Assembly (NCBI GenBank): GCA_007996965.1 | Contig: BIMP01000001.1 | Span: 558,001-622,000 of the forward strand | Source: a cyanobiont of Ornithocercus magnificus | Lineage (GTDB): Bacteria > Cyanobacteriota > Cyanobacteriia > PCC-6307 > Cyanobiaceae | Direction: 5' to 3' | Length of the DNA stretch: 64,000 nt | In this document: piece after piece, positions 1 to 9,080 of the stretch | Layout: each line of letters begins with the position of its first letter | Numbering within the stretch: position 1 is the first letter of the stretch | Program-made: the position numbers and the translations under genes | Notes under the pieces: generated by a model | The model's input: only the letters and a program-made list of their open reading frames with translations | Database searches by the model: none | Told to the model about the DNA's origin: nothing

Positions 1-932
1 CTAAGCAGTATACCATTAATATTTTGTTGTATTACTTCTCGTGGACCTGTAGGGCAGTCGGTCGCAATACAGGCACAACCGGCTGCCATAGCTTCTTGTA
101 AGGCATTAGGGGACCCTTCATAGCGTGATGGTAAGACAAAGATTGTTGCTCGTGCATACCAGCAGTCAATGTCGCTTACGATTCCAGGCATTAACAAGCG
201 CGCCCGGGCTGTTGGAGTGAGGATTTTTAAGGCTAACTGTAGCTGAGGATGGTTGATTGATATTCCTACTAGTGCTAGCCAACAGTTAGGGCAATCTGAC
301 GCAATGTCAGAAAAAGCAGCTAGCAAGCGGTCAAATCCCTTTTGATATGGCTTGGTTCCCACTGCCAAGAGCAGTAGTGCTTTTGGAGGCAACTGCGCTT
401 TTTCTAGAGAGCCCTGACCTTTGCGAGTTGGTAAAGGCCATAAGATAGGATTAGCAAGTGTTGCTATGTGCTGAGCCTGTGCTAGACCACGTTTCTCAAG
501 CCAAGTCCCAATACGCTTGGTTTGAACTAGATGAAGAGCTGCCTGTGGGTAGAGACAGCGGCGTAGAAGCCACAACAATGGGTTCAAAGGGCGTGCAGGA
601 GGGTAGTTACGCTCTGCTACTACTACTGGCCAGGGACGACCAAGACTGGCCAATAGTAAATTCAGAGATGGTCGTGTCGTAATTCCAATAGCTAAATCCG
701 GGGAGTATTTATGTAGCCAGTGCCACAGCCAAACCACTGTTAACTTGGGCAGTCCGGATGTTGGATATATCACTAACTGCACACCATCAGGAGCTGTAAA
801 AAAAATATCCCTACGGCCCAGCAGCAGATGAACCTCATGACCTGCTTCCTGCAGCCAGGCTGCCCAACACAGAGCAATCCGCTCAGCCCCGCCAGGACCA
901 AGTGCGTGGATATGCAAAGCAACACGGGCCAC
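1..932 (-). CDS. Glycosyltransferase, GT4-like (partial, 3' end outside window)
   Basis: The frame is open from a GTG at 932 to the window edge, so about 310 residues are visible and the C-terminus is missing. The N-terminus reads ARVALHIHALGPGGAERIA, the glycine-rich donor-side loop of GT-B glycosyltransferases. Near the end are EGSPNALQEAMAAG and ATDCPTGPREVI, the GT4 nucleotide-sugar binding signature. The family transfers a sugar from a nucleotide donor onto a growing glycan at the cytoplasmic membrane face. The start lies 4 bases past the TAA of the upstream gene at 937, so the two are probably co-transcribed as part of the 1-8236 glycan cluster. Family assignment is firm. The sugar and acceptor cannot be told from sequence. 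Confidence 0.88.
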   Translation of the reverse strand, partial: MARVALHIHALGPGGAERIALCWAAWLQEAGHEVHLLLGRRDIFFTAPDGVQLVIYPTSGLPKLTVVWLWHWLHKYSPDLAIGITTRPSLNLLLASLGRPWPVVVAERNYPPARPLNPLLWLLRRCLYPQAALHLVQTKRIGTWLEKRGLAQAQHIATLANPILWPLPTRKGQGSLEKAQLPPKALLLLAVGTKPYQKGFDRLLAAFSDIASDCPNCWLALVGISINHPQLQLALKILTPTARARLLMPGIVSDIDCWYARATIFVLPSRYEGSPNALQEAMAAGCACIATDCPTGPREVIQQNINGILL

Positions 933-936
933 CTTC

Positions 937-1830
937 TTAGTACTCTTGCTTGGAAAGCTCACGCTGTAGCCAGATTTCGAAGCCTGAGGCCACTGTTATT
1001 GCTGAGGTGTTGATCATTAGACCCAGCCATAATTGCGGTTGGCAGACACCCCTACCACACACGAATAGCTCCAATTCATAGCAAAGACTCTCTAGGGTAG
1101 CAAGATGTCGCTCGCTGGCATAGCAGCGGCTGGGTACATAGCGCAATTGCCTAAGCTCTTGCCGTAAACCCTGGAGAGGTAGCAGAACCTGTTGACAAAT
1201 GTGAGTATCTAATGTTAATGGTAATAGACCCCTTAGTAAATTGGTGGTAGCTCGGTAAAGTACATCGGCAGGAATTAGATGGGGCTTAAGATCATCAAGG
1301 AGATAGTAGTCGGCTTCAGCAATGCGATAGATCACATCCTGATCTGCACGAGCTAATGCCAGTTGTAATAAGCAAGCCCGGGAAGATACTGTTTGTTTCC
1401 AAGGATGCTCGCGATTACGCTGACCAGTTGCTGCTGGAGTTGGGACAAAAAGCATTGCTAGATCAGCTTGCTGTTTCAGCCAGGGTTCTAGTCGCTGCAG
1501 GCACAGTTGATCATCTCGATCAAGTGCGGCGTAGACAGAAGCGATGCCAGCGTAAAATTGCTGATAAGGAGGAAGAACGGGGCTGCAATGAAGTGCTTCC
1601 AATAATGCCTGACTTACATGAGAATCTTTTGGACGCCGGTGCCGCCGAAACAGCAATTCTTCAACTTGAAATGGCCATTTGTAGCAGCACAGTTGTATCT
1701 CTAAGAGGGCTACAGCGGTGGGAACATCAGCTGCTGCCAGCGCAATTGATGTTTGGTCCTGAAGTCGCCGCAAAATATGCCGATGCTGCCACCAAACGGA
1801 GCGGTGGCGAAGAGATTGCATTACAGTCAC
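937..1830 (-). CDS. Hypothetical protein in polysaccharide cluster
   Basis: I do not recognise this 297-residue protein. It is Leu- and Gln-rich with many predicted helices, has no signal peptide or clear membrane segment, and shows no glycosyltransferase motif such as DxD or the GT4 EX7E. Eight Cys are scattered without metal-binding spacing. Translation may begin at the GTG at 1830 or the ATG at 1821. It starts 6 bases after the stop of the GT2 gene and ends 4 bases before the next glycosyltransferase, so it is embedded in the operon and very likely expressed with it. A role in glycan assembly or modification is inferred only from position. A 159-residue antisense frame exists at 1356-1835, but operon fit favours this strand. 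Confidence 0.7.
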   Translation of the reverse strand: MTVMQSLRHRSVWWQHRHILRRLQDQTSIALAAADVPTAVALLEIQLCCYKWPFQVEELLFRRHRRPKDSHVSQALLEALHCSPVLPPYQQFYAGIASVYAALDRDDQLCLQRLEPWLKQQADLAMLFVPTPAATGQRNREHPWKQTVSSRACLLQLALARADQDVIYRIAEADYYLLDDLKPHLIPADVLYRATTNLLRGLLPLTLDTHICQQVLLPLQGLRQELRQLRYVPSRCYASERHLATLESLCYELELFVCGRGVCQPQLWLGLMINTSAITVASGFEIWLQRELSKQEY

Positions 1831-1836
1831 TATAAT

Positions 1837-2805
1837 TCATCTGCAGTATTTGACTAGCTGGCGTAGCAGCATAAGCATCATTAAGGGTAGGCGTTGTAGA
1901 GGTTTCACAATATGCCAATAGAGATGGTGCCACCAGTTCGTAACAAAGCGGCCATTTTGCTCTAGTGGCAATAGTTGCTGTGGCAGTTGCTTAACGTGTA
2001 ACTCAGGAATCTCTAGAAAGTACGACCAAAAAATCAGACGCCGCAAACGCCGCAGCTCTGCCTCTGTACATGGCGCAAGCCGGGGCAATGATTCTTCCTG
2101 ACGCTGCCAAACACCCTCGGCGAGGCACTGGTAGTGAGTGGGTGACCGGCAAGCCGTCCAAGGATAGTAAGCTGCCGCAACTCTATTGCTCATTGCTGTT
2201 GCTCTACGTTCAGCATAGCTACGGGCTTCTTCAAGAGCAAAAGTCTTTTGCCTCTCAGTCAGCTTCCGCCCGACGCGTTCGTGAATGGAATGTGGGATCA
2301 CCTCTATAGCTGTAACAGGCAGTAACTCAATTCGCCAGCCTTGGCTACTTAGACGAGCCTTGAGGTCCTTGTCATCAAACCCATAACCGGCTAGCACCTC
2401 GTTAAACCCTCCTACTGCCTCAAAAGCAGTGCGATGCATTAGGAACTGGCCAATTCGACCGTTAGGACCACTACCAAACCAACAGATACTAGCCCCGCGC
2501 ATTATTAGGTCTGACGGGTCAAAACTCCCGGGCCAGCAATCAGCATCTAGCTTCAGCAACCAACTACTTTTGGCAAGACGGGCTGCAAGATTATAGGCAC
2601 GACAAAGATTCCAGGATGTCTCCCCTTCTACTCGCTGCAGGACAATCCGGGAGTCACTAGGAAGTTCTTCACGACGCACAGGCTCACGACTACTCCAGTC
2701 AATGAGCAGATGTTCATGATGATAAGGCCAATCTGCAATGCGGGCAATAGAGCTCAGTAGATGCTGCTTTCGGTTCATGCAGACTGTGACAATAGCGAGT
2801 TTCAT
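1837..2805 (-). CDS. Glycosyltransferase family 2-like, galactosyltransferase type
   Basis: The 322-residue product starts MKLAIVTVCMNRK, the usual GT-A opening in which the donor nucleotide binds. DAD at residues 87-89 (KLDADCW) is the metal-binding DxD motif. GGFNE near 132-136 followed by GFDDKDL near 142-148 matches the C-terminal acceptor domain of the beta-1,4-galactosyltransferase-like branch (glyco_transf_7C). It would transfer a sugar in the cytoplasm onto a lipid-linked glycan. It sits between a GT4-type gene and the unknown 297-residue gene, all on the minus strand with gaps of 6 to 11 bases. The true sugar is unknown. Confidence 0.85.
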   Translation of the reverse strand: MKLAIVTVCMNRKQHLLSSIARIADWPYHHEHLLIDWSSREPVRREELPSDSRIVLQRVEGETSWNLCRAYNLAARLAKSSWLLKLDADCWPGSFDPSDLIMRGASICWFGSGPNGRIGQFLMHRTAFEAVGGFNEVLAGYGFDDKDLKARLSSQGWRIELLPVTAIEVIPHSIHERVGRKLTERQKTFALEEARSYAERRATAMSNRVAAAYYPWTACRSPTHYQCLAEGVWQRQEESLPRLAPCTEAELRRLRRLIFWSYFLEIPELHVKQLPQQLLPLEQNGRFVTNWWHHLYWHIVKPLQRLPLMMLMLLRQLVKYCR

Positions 2806-2816
2806 GGCCCTAGGCT

Positions 2817-4013
2817 CTAGCGCGGCAGTTTTCTTCGTTGTGCTTTGCCCACAGCTTGAAGTGCCTCAAGAGCTACTAACTGACACTGAGTACGGGCAGC
2901 ATAGGTATGTTCTGATGCTAGAGTTAGGCGAGTAGAAAGTGGTGGACCACCTCCTGTTATAGCTGTATCTAGTGCAAGGCTAAATGTTGCCGTTGTAGGC
3001 TTACACAAGAGAGCTACATCACTAAATTTTTTTAGGGAGTCGATATAAGTCGCTACTACTGGAAGACCTGCAGCTAGATATTCAAAGAACTTCATTGGAA
3101 ACATAGCTTTGGTATAGGGTGTTAGTCGCAAGGGTAACCAGCCACACGAAAACCCAGCGCAGTAATTAGGAAGTGAACTGTAGGGCCGCCAGCCTAATAA
3201 ATATACATTTGGCTCAGCATCAAGTGGCTGAGTATCTGTGTGAATTTCTCCTTCACCAGTAGGGCCAATAAACACAAAAGACCAATAAGGATGACAATTA
3301 GCTAAAGCAGCTATTAGTGCAAAATCAAGTTTGTAGCTGCTAACGGCACCTATAAAGCCAATGCGTGGCTCTGGTATTTCTTTAAGGTCATCTGGTATAG
3401 ATGAAACCGCCATAGCTTTAGAAAAGTGACCTTGATCAGCTACGTTTGGGTCATAGCGGATACGCTGAGACCAAGTTTCCAGCTGACGCTGTAGCTGTGG
3501 GGAAGTAACTAGCACCTGATCAACTAGACCACAAAGTCTGCGCTCTTCCACAGCTATTAGCCTGCTCGGCATACAAGGCTGTTCTTGCAAAGCATCAACC
3601 GCGTGATATATAGTCACGCGGAAATCTTTGAGGTTTAGCAAGTGCGCAGCAAGTGGATTAAAAGTCCACAGCCATGGGTCTTGAAAGTGTAGTAAGCGCC
3701 GGTTAATGTAAAGGCCTATATGTAAGCTGAGGCGGTTCACGATAAGACCGATGCCCATAAAACCACCTGGAATTACAAGTGGCGACCATACCCAAAGATC
3801 TGGCTTTACAGAACGAGGTGGGCGTAGACCATACCAAAGTCTTTTCAAAGTGCGCTGCAAATCGCGCATCGTGGGTTGGATGTTACGAAGTCCTAGAGAA
3901 TTGATGTAGAGAACACGGTGTCCTGCTTTAACAAGTGCAGTGGCAACATGTTGTTTGTTAGTCCAGAGTGGGTGATCCCAGTCTGCAGTAGCTAGTAAAA
4001 CAATATCAGCCAT
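2817..4013 (-). CDS. Glycosyltransferase, GT-B fold (GT4/WcaI-TuaH-like)
   Basis: The 398-residue product starts MADIVLLATADWDHPLWTNK, as in the TuaH-like group of GT-B enzymes that begin with a short strand and a DW(D/x)xP motif. The second domain holds PRIGFIGAVSSYKLDF (start of the C-terminal Rossmann domain), VYLLGWRPYSSLPNY, and PMKFFEYLAAGLPVVAT, where the E is the conserved donor-binding glutamate. The ATG start at 4013 overlaps the last 8 bases of the ABC exporter gene, so the two are translationally coupled. A cytoplasmic glycan-building role is inferred from family and context. Donor and acceptor are unknown. Confidence 0.85.
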   Translation of the reverse strand: MADIVLLATADWDHPLWTNKQHVATALVKAGHRVLYINSLGLRNIQPTMRDLQRTLKRLWYGLRPPRSVKPDLWVWSPLVIPGGFMGIGLIVNRLSLHIGLYINRRLLHFQDPWLWTFNPLAAHLLNLKDFRVTIYHAVDALQEQPCMPSRLIAVEERRLCGLVDQVLVTSPQLQRQLETWSQRIRYDPNVADQGHFSKAMAVSSIPDDLKEIPEPRIGFIGAVSSYKLDFALIAALANCHPYWSFVFIGPTGEGEIHTDTQPLDAEPNVYLLGWRPYSSLPNYCAGFSCGWLPLRLTPYTKAMFPMKFFEYLAAGLPVVATYIDSLKKFSDVALLCKPTTATFSLALDTAITGGGPPLSTRLTLASEHTYAARTQCQLVALEALQAVGKAQRRKLPR

Positions 4014-5859
4014 GTTGCAATTTAACTAGTTCCCGGAACGAGTCGGATTGACACTGGAGTTCATCAAAAGTTCCTGAAGCAATAGTACGCCCTTGACTGA
4101 ATTGGTAAATGCAATCGCAGTAGCGGATTGTGGATAAGCGATGAGCTATAATAACTGTAGTATAGTAACGGCCAATCAACCCTAGAGATTCCATCACATT
4201 GCTCTCTGTTTTATTATCTAAGGCACTAGTGGCTTCGTCTAGCACCAAGACACGCGCACGCTTGTAGAATGCCCGGGCTAGAGCTAAGCGCTGGCGCTGG
4301 CCGCCTGAAAGATGCATTCCATTCTCGCCAACACGTGTAAAAGCACCGTAGGGCAGTTCAGAAACGAAGTCAGCTAGTTGGGCCATTTCTAGACAGCTCC
4401 AGAGTGCATCCTCATTTATGGCATCATCACTAATACCAAAAGCAACATTTGCCCGTATGCTTGTATCGAGAAGCATTATATTCTGGGGAACGAAGGCACA
4501 ACACTGCTGCCATGCCTGTATTTCTTTGTTGTGGAGTGGAACACCATCGAGCAGGAGCTGACCACTCTTTGGCCTTAATAATCCTAGAAGCAAATGGGCA
4601 GCAGTAGTCTTACCACCACCTGTAGCGCCTACTAGAGCTATACGAGCACCAACCGGAATTGTCAGGGAAACGTTCTGGAGAGCACAGTCTTGATCTGCAA
4701 AGTATTGATAAGAGACACCTTCAAGCTTAATCGTATACTGGGGCATAATTCCCTCTGGACTAAGAGCGCTTTGGGATAAGTCCAGCAATCTTTTAGGGGA
4801 GAGAGATAGAAGCTCGAGAGCATCATCCAAGTCAGGTAAAGAAGCCCGCAGGCGGTTAAGAGCTCGGAAAACAGCTTGGGTTGGAGTAGCAAGACGCAAT
4901 GAGGCGAAAACAATACCTACAAGGGCAGGCAGAGCATCACGCACTTCGCTCTTGCCAGTGCTACTAAGCAATGGTGGTAGCAATCCAAGCGTAAAGAGCA
5001 CGGTAACACCTGCGGGCTCGATCACAAAGCGTGGCAAGTCTGGGAGAATTTTGACCATTCTGTCGTAACGTTTACCTGCCATGCCAATATGTTTAAAGCG
5101 ATTAAGAAAAAACTTTTCTGATGCATGAAGATGGATATCTCGGATTGAGCGAGTTGAATCGAGAAAAATTTCGTTTACTTGGCGCTTGTAGAGAAATTGT
5201 TGGCGAACCAAGAAGCGCATATGTGGAGTTATCAATAGTGAAGCCACGGAATAAGCAGCAACTAGCAAGAAAAACACTGCTAGGGCTATCCAGCCAAAAG
5301 TAGTAATCACACCAGATACCAGAATTAGTGCTGAGAGTGACTTGCTGCAGATAGTTAGTAGAGGCAGAATTACTCCATCAGAAACCTTACTAAGCACCCG
5401 ATTTAGCCGGGTTAGTAGCGCCGCTGAGTTACTATTGTTAAAGTAATCAAAAGACTGGCATAAAAGATTGCTGTAGGTTTTGTTGCCAAGAGTACACCAG
5501 ATTTTGGCACTAATATTTGCCTCAATCAACCTAGAGAGAAACCTTAAGCTTGCAGATATCCAGATCAGTATAATTAAGATTGCCGCAATCCAAAGATTGC
5601 GATCTAGAGCATCATTACTAAATACCTGCACAAAGGGTAGGTTATCAGATAACTTTGATTTGCTTAAAGATCCCACAAGTTTGGCAACCAAACCCACAAA
5701 CACAAGATCAGATAAACCTACCGCTGAGGAGATTGCCAGCAAAAACCAGCAGCCACGAAAATGGCTTGGTGGCAGATAGGAAAAGATCTGCAGAATACGC
5801 GTCAGGGTGACACTTGGAAGGGAAATAGAGCAAAGCCTTTTCTCATGTCGCTCAGTCAA
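4006..5859 (-). CDS. ABC exporter, fused membrane and ATPase domains (MsbA/PglK-like)
   Basis: The 617-residue protein has a type I exporter membrane domain with about six hydrophobic segments (residues 35-330) and a C-terminal nucleotide-binding domain. Walker A is GATGGGKTT (411-419), the signature is LSGGQ (517-521) and Walker B is VLVLDEA (about 537-543), with the switch His in IIAHRLST. These elements are intact, so it should be active. The family flips lipid-linked sugars or lipids across the inner membrane, or exports peptides. Inside a glycosyltransferase cluster, flipping of a lipid-linked glycan is the likely job, in place of a Wzx flippase. The start is TTG at 5859; no ATG lies nearby. 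Confidence 0.88.
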   Translation of the reverse strand: MTERHEKRLCSISLPSVTLTRILQIFSYLPPSHFRGCWFLLAISSAVGLSDLVFVGLVAKLVGSLSKSKLSDNLPFVQVFSNDALDRNLWIAAILIILIWISASLRFLSRLIEANISAKIWCTLGNKTYSNLLCQSFDYFNNSNSAALLTRLNRVLSKVSDGVILPLLTICSKSLSALILVSGVITTFGWIALAVFFLLVAAYSVASLLITPHMRFLVRQQFLYKRQVNEIFLDSTRSIRDIHLHASEKFFLNRFKHIGMAGKRYDRMVKILPDLPRFVIEPAGVTVLFTLGLLPPLLSSTGKSEVRDALPALVGIVFASLRLATPTQAVFRALNRLRASLPDLDDALELLSLSPKRLLDLSQSALSPEGIMPQYTIKLEGVSYQYFADQDCALQNVSLTIPVGARIALVGATGGGKTTAAHLLLGLLRPKSGQLLLDGVPLHNKEIQAWQQCCAFVPQNIMLLDTSIRANVAFGISDDAINEDALWSCLEMAQLADFVSELPYGAFTRVGENGMHLSGGQRQRLALARAFYKRARVLVLDEATSALDNKTESNVMESLGLIGRYYTTVIIAHRLSTIRYCDCIYQFSQGRTIASGTFDELQCQSDSFRELVKLQHG

Positions 5860-5957
5860 ATATTACTGCTACCTAAGTGAACAGTTTCCAACATACATGC
5901 AATTAGGCTAGGGTTGTACCGATGGTGCCAGTCAGCAAACTGATCGGCCATGAAAAC

Positions 5958-7172
5958 TCAGCTATATTGGACAGCACTAGGCCCGCGGTCAGGGATACAA
6001 AAGAAGCCATCATTCTGACCACAATCTAGCCCCTCTGGCATCCAAACTTGGCTGCCCCAGAAGATAAGGTTAACTATCAGCAATGGTACCAAAGCAACTT
6101 CCATGTGATGGACTTGTAACCAAGTCAACAAATTTACTAACAGGAAGAGAGCTTGTATATCACTGAGTCGGAAGCCAATCTGGGGTAGTACCTGCCAGCT
6201 AACCGATAACTGCAGCAATATGTAGATGACAATATTAAGAACAAGGCGACAACTGTAGGGGCAAGCTGCTAGAACTTGCCAGTTAAGACCACGACGCCAA
6301 CAAGCCCATAACAAGCTGGCTAGCAACACGAGTTGACCCTGCAGTACCTGCCGGCGGATTGGATAAGAGCTAAAGAAGTTATTGTGCCTTACATAAGCCT
6401 CAGTCTTCTGTAACAGTGCAGGACCAACAATAAGCGCAGCAGCTGTTAAAAGTGCGACTACAACTATAATCATCAGTGAGCTCAGCCAGAATTTGTGGCT
6501 GCTGCTGATAGGGTGCCGTACAGACTGGGTCCACGGTAAGGCATTTAGGGCCCCAAAGCTGAGTGATAGTAGTGCTGTGGTGTGGACAAATAAAGATGAT
6601 ATGCTCACAAGTATCAATAGCCACAGTCGTACATGTGCTAACTTGGCAAGATATAACATTAGCGGCAAGGCAAGTAGACTTGCTAGAGCCTGTCGTGAAT
6701 GTGCGTTTTGAAGAAAGCCATGAAGCATTGGGCTAGTAGTGATTGAAAGAGCCCACCAGCTACCCCAAGCTACCAAACTTCGTTGATAAGCTAAAAGTAG
6801 ACCGATGGTCGCATAACCAGCGACTACAAGACCATGAACAGCAGCCATACGATATGGCAGATGTAAAATTAGGCTGGAAAAAGACCACCAAAAGGGTTCC
6901 CCTGGTAGGTACCGTATTGGGTCCTCAGCCAAGTAGTAGTTGAGCTTTGTGATATCACTAGTTCCCCAGCAAGCCAGTGTAAAAAACACGGCTGTGACAA
7001 TCAGCCACAAAAAAGATACCATCCACCAGTACTTCCGGTACCCAGCAGCTCCAATCCAACTCAGTAAACCAGCAAGCAATAGCTGGATGGTGAAAAGGCC
7101 TCCAAGCAAGAGAGGAGCTGCTGTTACCTGATCAATCCGGAACGGTGTTTCAGCCGGTAAGCTGATCAGCAT
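5958..7172 (-). CDS. Polytopic membrane protein, EpsG/Wzy-like polysaccharide polymerase
   Basis: The 404-residue protein has about ten hydrophobic segments spread along its length. RYLPGEPFWWSFSSLI near residue 90 resembles the first periplasmic loop of EpsG-family proteins, followed by a run with HSRQALASLLALPLML, the conserved polar R in a helix start typical of EpsG. These proteins are thought to polymerise exopolysaccharide repeat units on the periplasmic side. Its ATG shares a base with the TAA of the glycosyltransferase upstream (TAATG), so translation is coupled. Assignment as a polymerase is by fold and context, since Wzy-type proteins share little sequence. Confidence 0.7.
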   Translation of the reverse strand: MLISLPAETPFRIDQVTAAPLLLGGLFTIQLLLAGLLSWIGAAGYRKYWWMVSFLWLIVTAVFFTLACWGTSDITKLNYYLAEDPIRYLPGEPFWWSFSSLILHLPYRMAAVHGLVVAGYATIGLLLAYQRSLVAWGSWWALSITTSPMLHGFLQNAHSRQALASLLALPLMLYLAKLAHVRLWLLILVSISSLFVHTTALLSLSFGALNALPWTQSVRHPISSSHKFWLSSLMIIVVVALLTAAALIVGPALLQKTEAYVRHNNFFSSYPIRRQVLQGQLVLLASLLWACWRRGLNWQVLAACPYSCRLVLNIVIYILLQLSVSWQVLPQIGFRLSDIQALFLLVNLLTWLQVHHMEVALVPLLIVNLIFWGSQVWMPEGLDCGQNDGFFCIPDRGPSAVQYS

Positions 7173-8236
7173 TAGTAACGTCGCAGGTGGTTAATCAAGC
7201 GATCTGCAGATAACTGCCGCCGATACCACTCTAGCTGTAGCAAGCAATATCTCCTGCGGCGGAGAGATCTCTCAGATGAGGTAATAAGATGTTGGTTAAT
7301 GCTATATAAGGCTGTAAGTACCTGATGCCAGCGGGACAAAAGCGCGGCCTCTGAATGATGCTGCAGCAAAAATTCGATTTCTGCATGCGGTATTGTCCAG
7401 GCCGCCGGATTGTGTACAGCTGCAGATATACGCTGCAGATCCCAACTAAGGGTTCCACAGCCTATCTGGTGTCCCACAAACCCTGGGTCAATAGTATCGG
7501 CAAGTGCATGATTCAAACTGCTGAAAACTACACAGCCACAGGCCAGTGCTTCTAGTGGCGGTAGGCCAAAACCTTCGCTAATACCCTGGCTGCGCCAGTA
7601 CTCTGCAGAGTCATAGAGAACTACGGTTGAGCTGTTAAACAGCTCAACCAGATCGGAGACCCAGTCGTGTTGAACAGTAACCTTCAGGCCTACTGCCTTT
7701 AGGGCGGGCACTAGTTTGTTTAGAACGTAGCGACTGATTTTGCGGGCTTGAACCAAGACGTCAATTGGGCGTGAGTCCACTTTGTTGCTATCTATATCTC
7801 TATCCAGAGACTTGCAACAGCGTGCTCCACGTTGAAGCCATTGTGGCTCAAGAGCATTTGGAACTAGGAAAAGAGGGTTGTGCGGGGCACGATCGCCCCA
7901 GTACCCAAGTGTGTTTCGGCTCACAGCTAACACAGGGACCCCAGGGGGTAGGTCGAAACCGTAACCGCTGCTATGAGCATGATAGGCCACGCAGCGACCG
8001 TGCAGACGGCGTAAAAGATTCGGTACATCAAATCCCCAGCTTACTAACCAGAGAATCTCGTCTTGACCAGGGAAGGTCTCGGCCCTTAAGAGATCTGCAA
8101 GATAGAGGAAGTTAGCCTGCTTCTGTCGGTAAGTTATTACCTCAGTAGTGATTAGATGCGATAGCAATCGTGCTGTCTGCAGCTCAACATTCAAGCCACC
8201 GCAATGAAAGCGAGGCCCAGTTCCTGGAACAAGCAA
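7172..8236 (-). CDS. Glycosyltransferase, GT4-like
   Basis: The 354-residue product begins LVPGTGPRFHCGGLNVELQTARLL, a GT-B donor-domain loop. GFGLPPLEALACGCVVFSS contains the conserved glutamate motif of GT4 enzymes. It therefore probably adds a hexose to the cluster's glycan. The called start is TTG at 8236. The natural start seems to be two codons further up, where the reading is VRLLVPG and the codon is GTA, not a normal start. The start may have mutated, with translation shifted to the TTG. The gene lies 53 bases beyond the haem oxygenase stop and overlaps the polymerase gene by one base. Confidence 0.85.
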   Translation of the reverse strand: MLVPGTGPRFHCGGLNVELQTARLLSHLITTEVITYRQKQANFLYLADLLRAETFPGQDEILWLVSWGFDVPNLLRRLHGRCVAYHAHSSGYGFDLPPGVPVLAVSRNTLGYWGDRAPHNPLFLVPNALEPQWLQRGARCCKSLDRDIDSNKVDSRPIDVLVQARKISRYVLNKLVPALKAVGLKVTVQHDWVSDLVELFNSSTVVLYDSAEYWRSQGISEGFGLPPLEALACGCVVFSSLNHALADTIDPGFVGHQIGCGTLSWDLQRISAAVHNPAAWTIPHAEIEFLLQHHSEAALLSRWHQVLTALYSINQHLITSSERSLRRRRYCLLQLEWYRRQLSADRLINHLRRY

Positions 8237-8289
8237 TCGTACGCAGCGAAAACCAACTTGAGAAATAGCACTGGGGAAACTAGACTTAG

Positions 8290-9003
8290 TCAGGCTACGA
8301 CTGCCTCTGTGCTACCAGAGCGCTGGCGGCGGGTGAGAAACCCGAAGAGAACTTTGCCTATAGCTGCTACAAGATTTCCCTCAAGCTCCTTAAACATATT
8401 CATATTCAAGTGAAAAGCATGGTTAGCTTCCTCAACGATTCTATTTGCTGTCGGTTGGTCTATGGGTAATTCATCCATTCGAGCCCTATAAGCTACTTTA
8501 AAGTCTTTCTCGTCATCGATTGCTTCAAAGGAGTAGAATTGTAGACCATCATTGGAGGGCAAATTCATCGCTTTCTGAGCTATAGTCCTCAAAATTTGTC
8601 CGCCAGAGAGGTCGCCAAGGTAGCGTGTGTAGTGATGGCCCACAAGTAGTTCTGGAGATTCAGAGGCAACTTGGTGAATGCGCTCGACATAAGCTAAAGC
8701 AGCAGCAGACGGCCTCACTTGCGCAGCCCAGTCCGGTCCAAAGTAGTAGGCGAGATCTTTCTCGAGAGCTTCGCGGCGGTTGAGCTCTTTCATGGCGATT
8801 GGTCCCACTACAGGATGATCGGAGAGAGCTGTGACCTCTTCCTCCATAGCGCTGTACACGAAGTAGAGATCGGCCACAAGTTCGCGGTAACTGGACTTGT
8901 CAACCACGCCCTTCAGAAAACAGCTCACAAAACCAGTGTTTTCAGCCATGGTGTGAGACTTCTTAGTGCCTTCCCGGAGTTGGGATGCCAGTGCAACAGG
9001 CAT
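8290..9003 (-). CDS. ho1: Haem oxygenase
   Basis: Haem oxygenase opens haem to biliverdin IX-alpha, CO and iron, using ferredoxin. Biliverdin feeds phycobilin and phytochrome chromophore synthesis. LREGTKKSHTMAEN holds the proximal haem His at residue 17, the position known for Synechocystis HO1. YLGDLSGGQIL is the distal helix with the flexible glycines. The length of 237 residues matches the family (about 240). The ATG at 9003 is preferred over a GTG at 9024 because it gives the standard N-terminus MPVALASQLREG. Only this gene of bilin synthesis is in the window. Confidence 0.95.
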   Translation of the reverse strand: MPVALASQLREGTKKSHTMAENTGFVSCFLKGVVDKSSYRELVADLYFVYSAMEEEVTALSDHPVVGPIAMKELNRREALEKDLAYYFGPDWAAQVRPSAAALAYVERIHQVASESPELLVGHHYTRYLGDLSGGQILRTIAQKAMNLPSNDGLQFYSFEAIDDEKDFKVAYRARMDELPIDQPTANRIVEEANHAFHLNMNMFKELEGNLVAAIGKVLFGFLTRRQRSGSTEAVVA

Positions 9004-9080
9004 GGAAACGGTGAGTGGTAACACAATCTGATGACATTATTCGGTTGGGAAGGCTCAAGGACTCACGGGGTTGCAAAGGG

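Noticed and set aside
1356-1835. 159-residue plus-strand frame
   Set aside because: Antisense to the 297-residue gene. It lies against the direction of a tightly packed operon and has no family features.
7765-8115. 116-residue plus-strand frame
   Set aside because: Overlaps the GT4 gene entirely. Composition is unlike a protein and there are no motifs.
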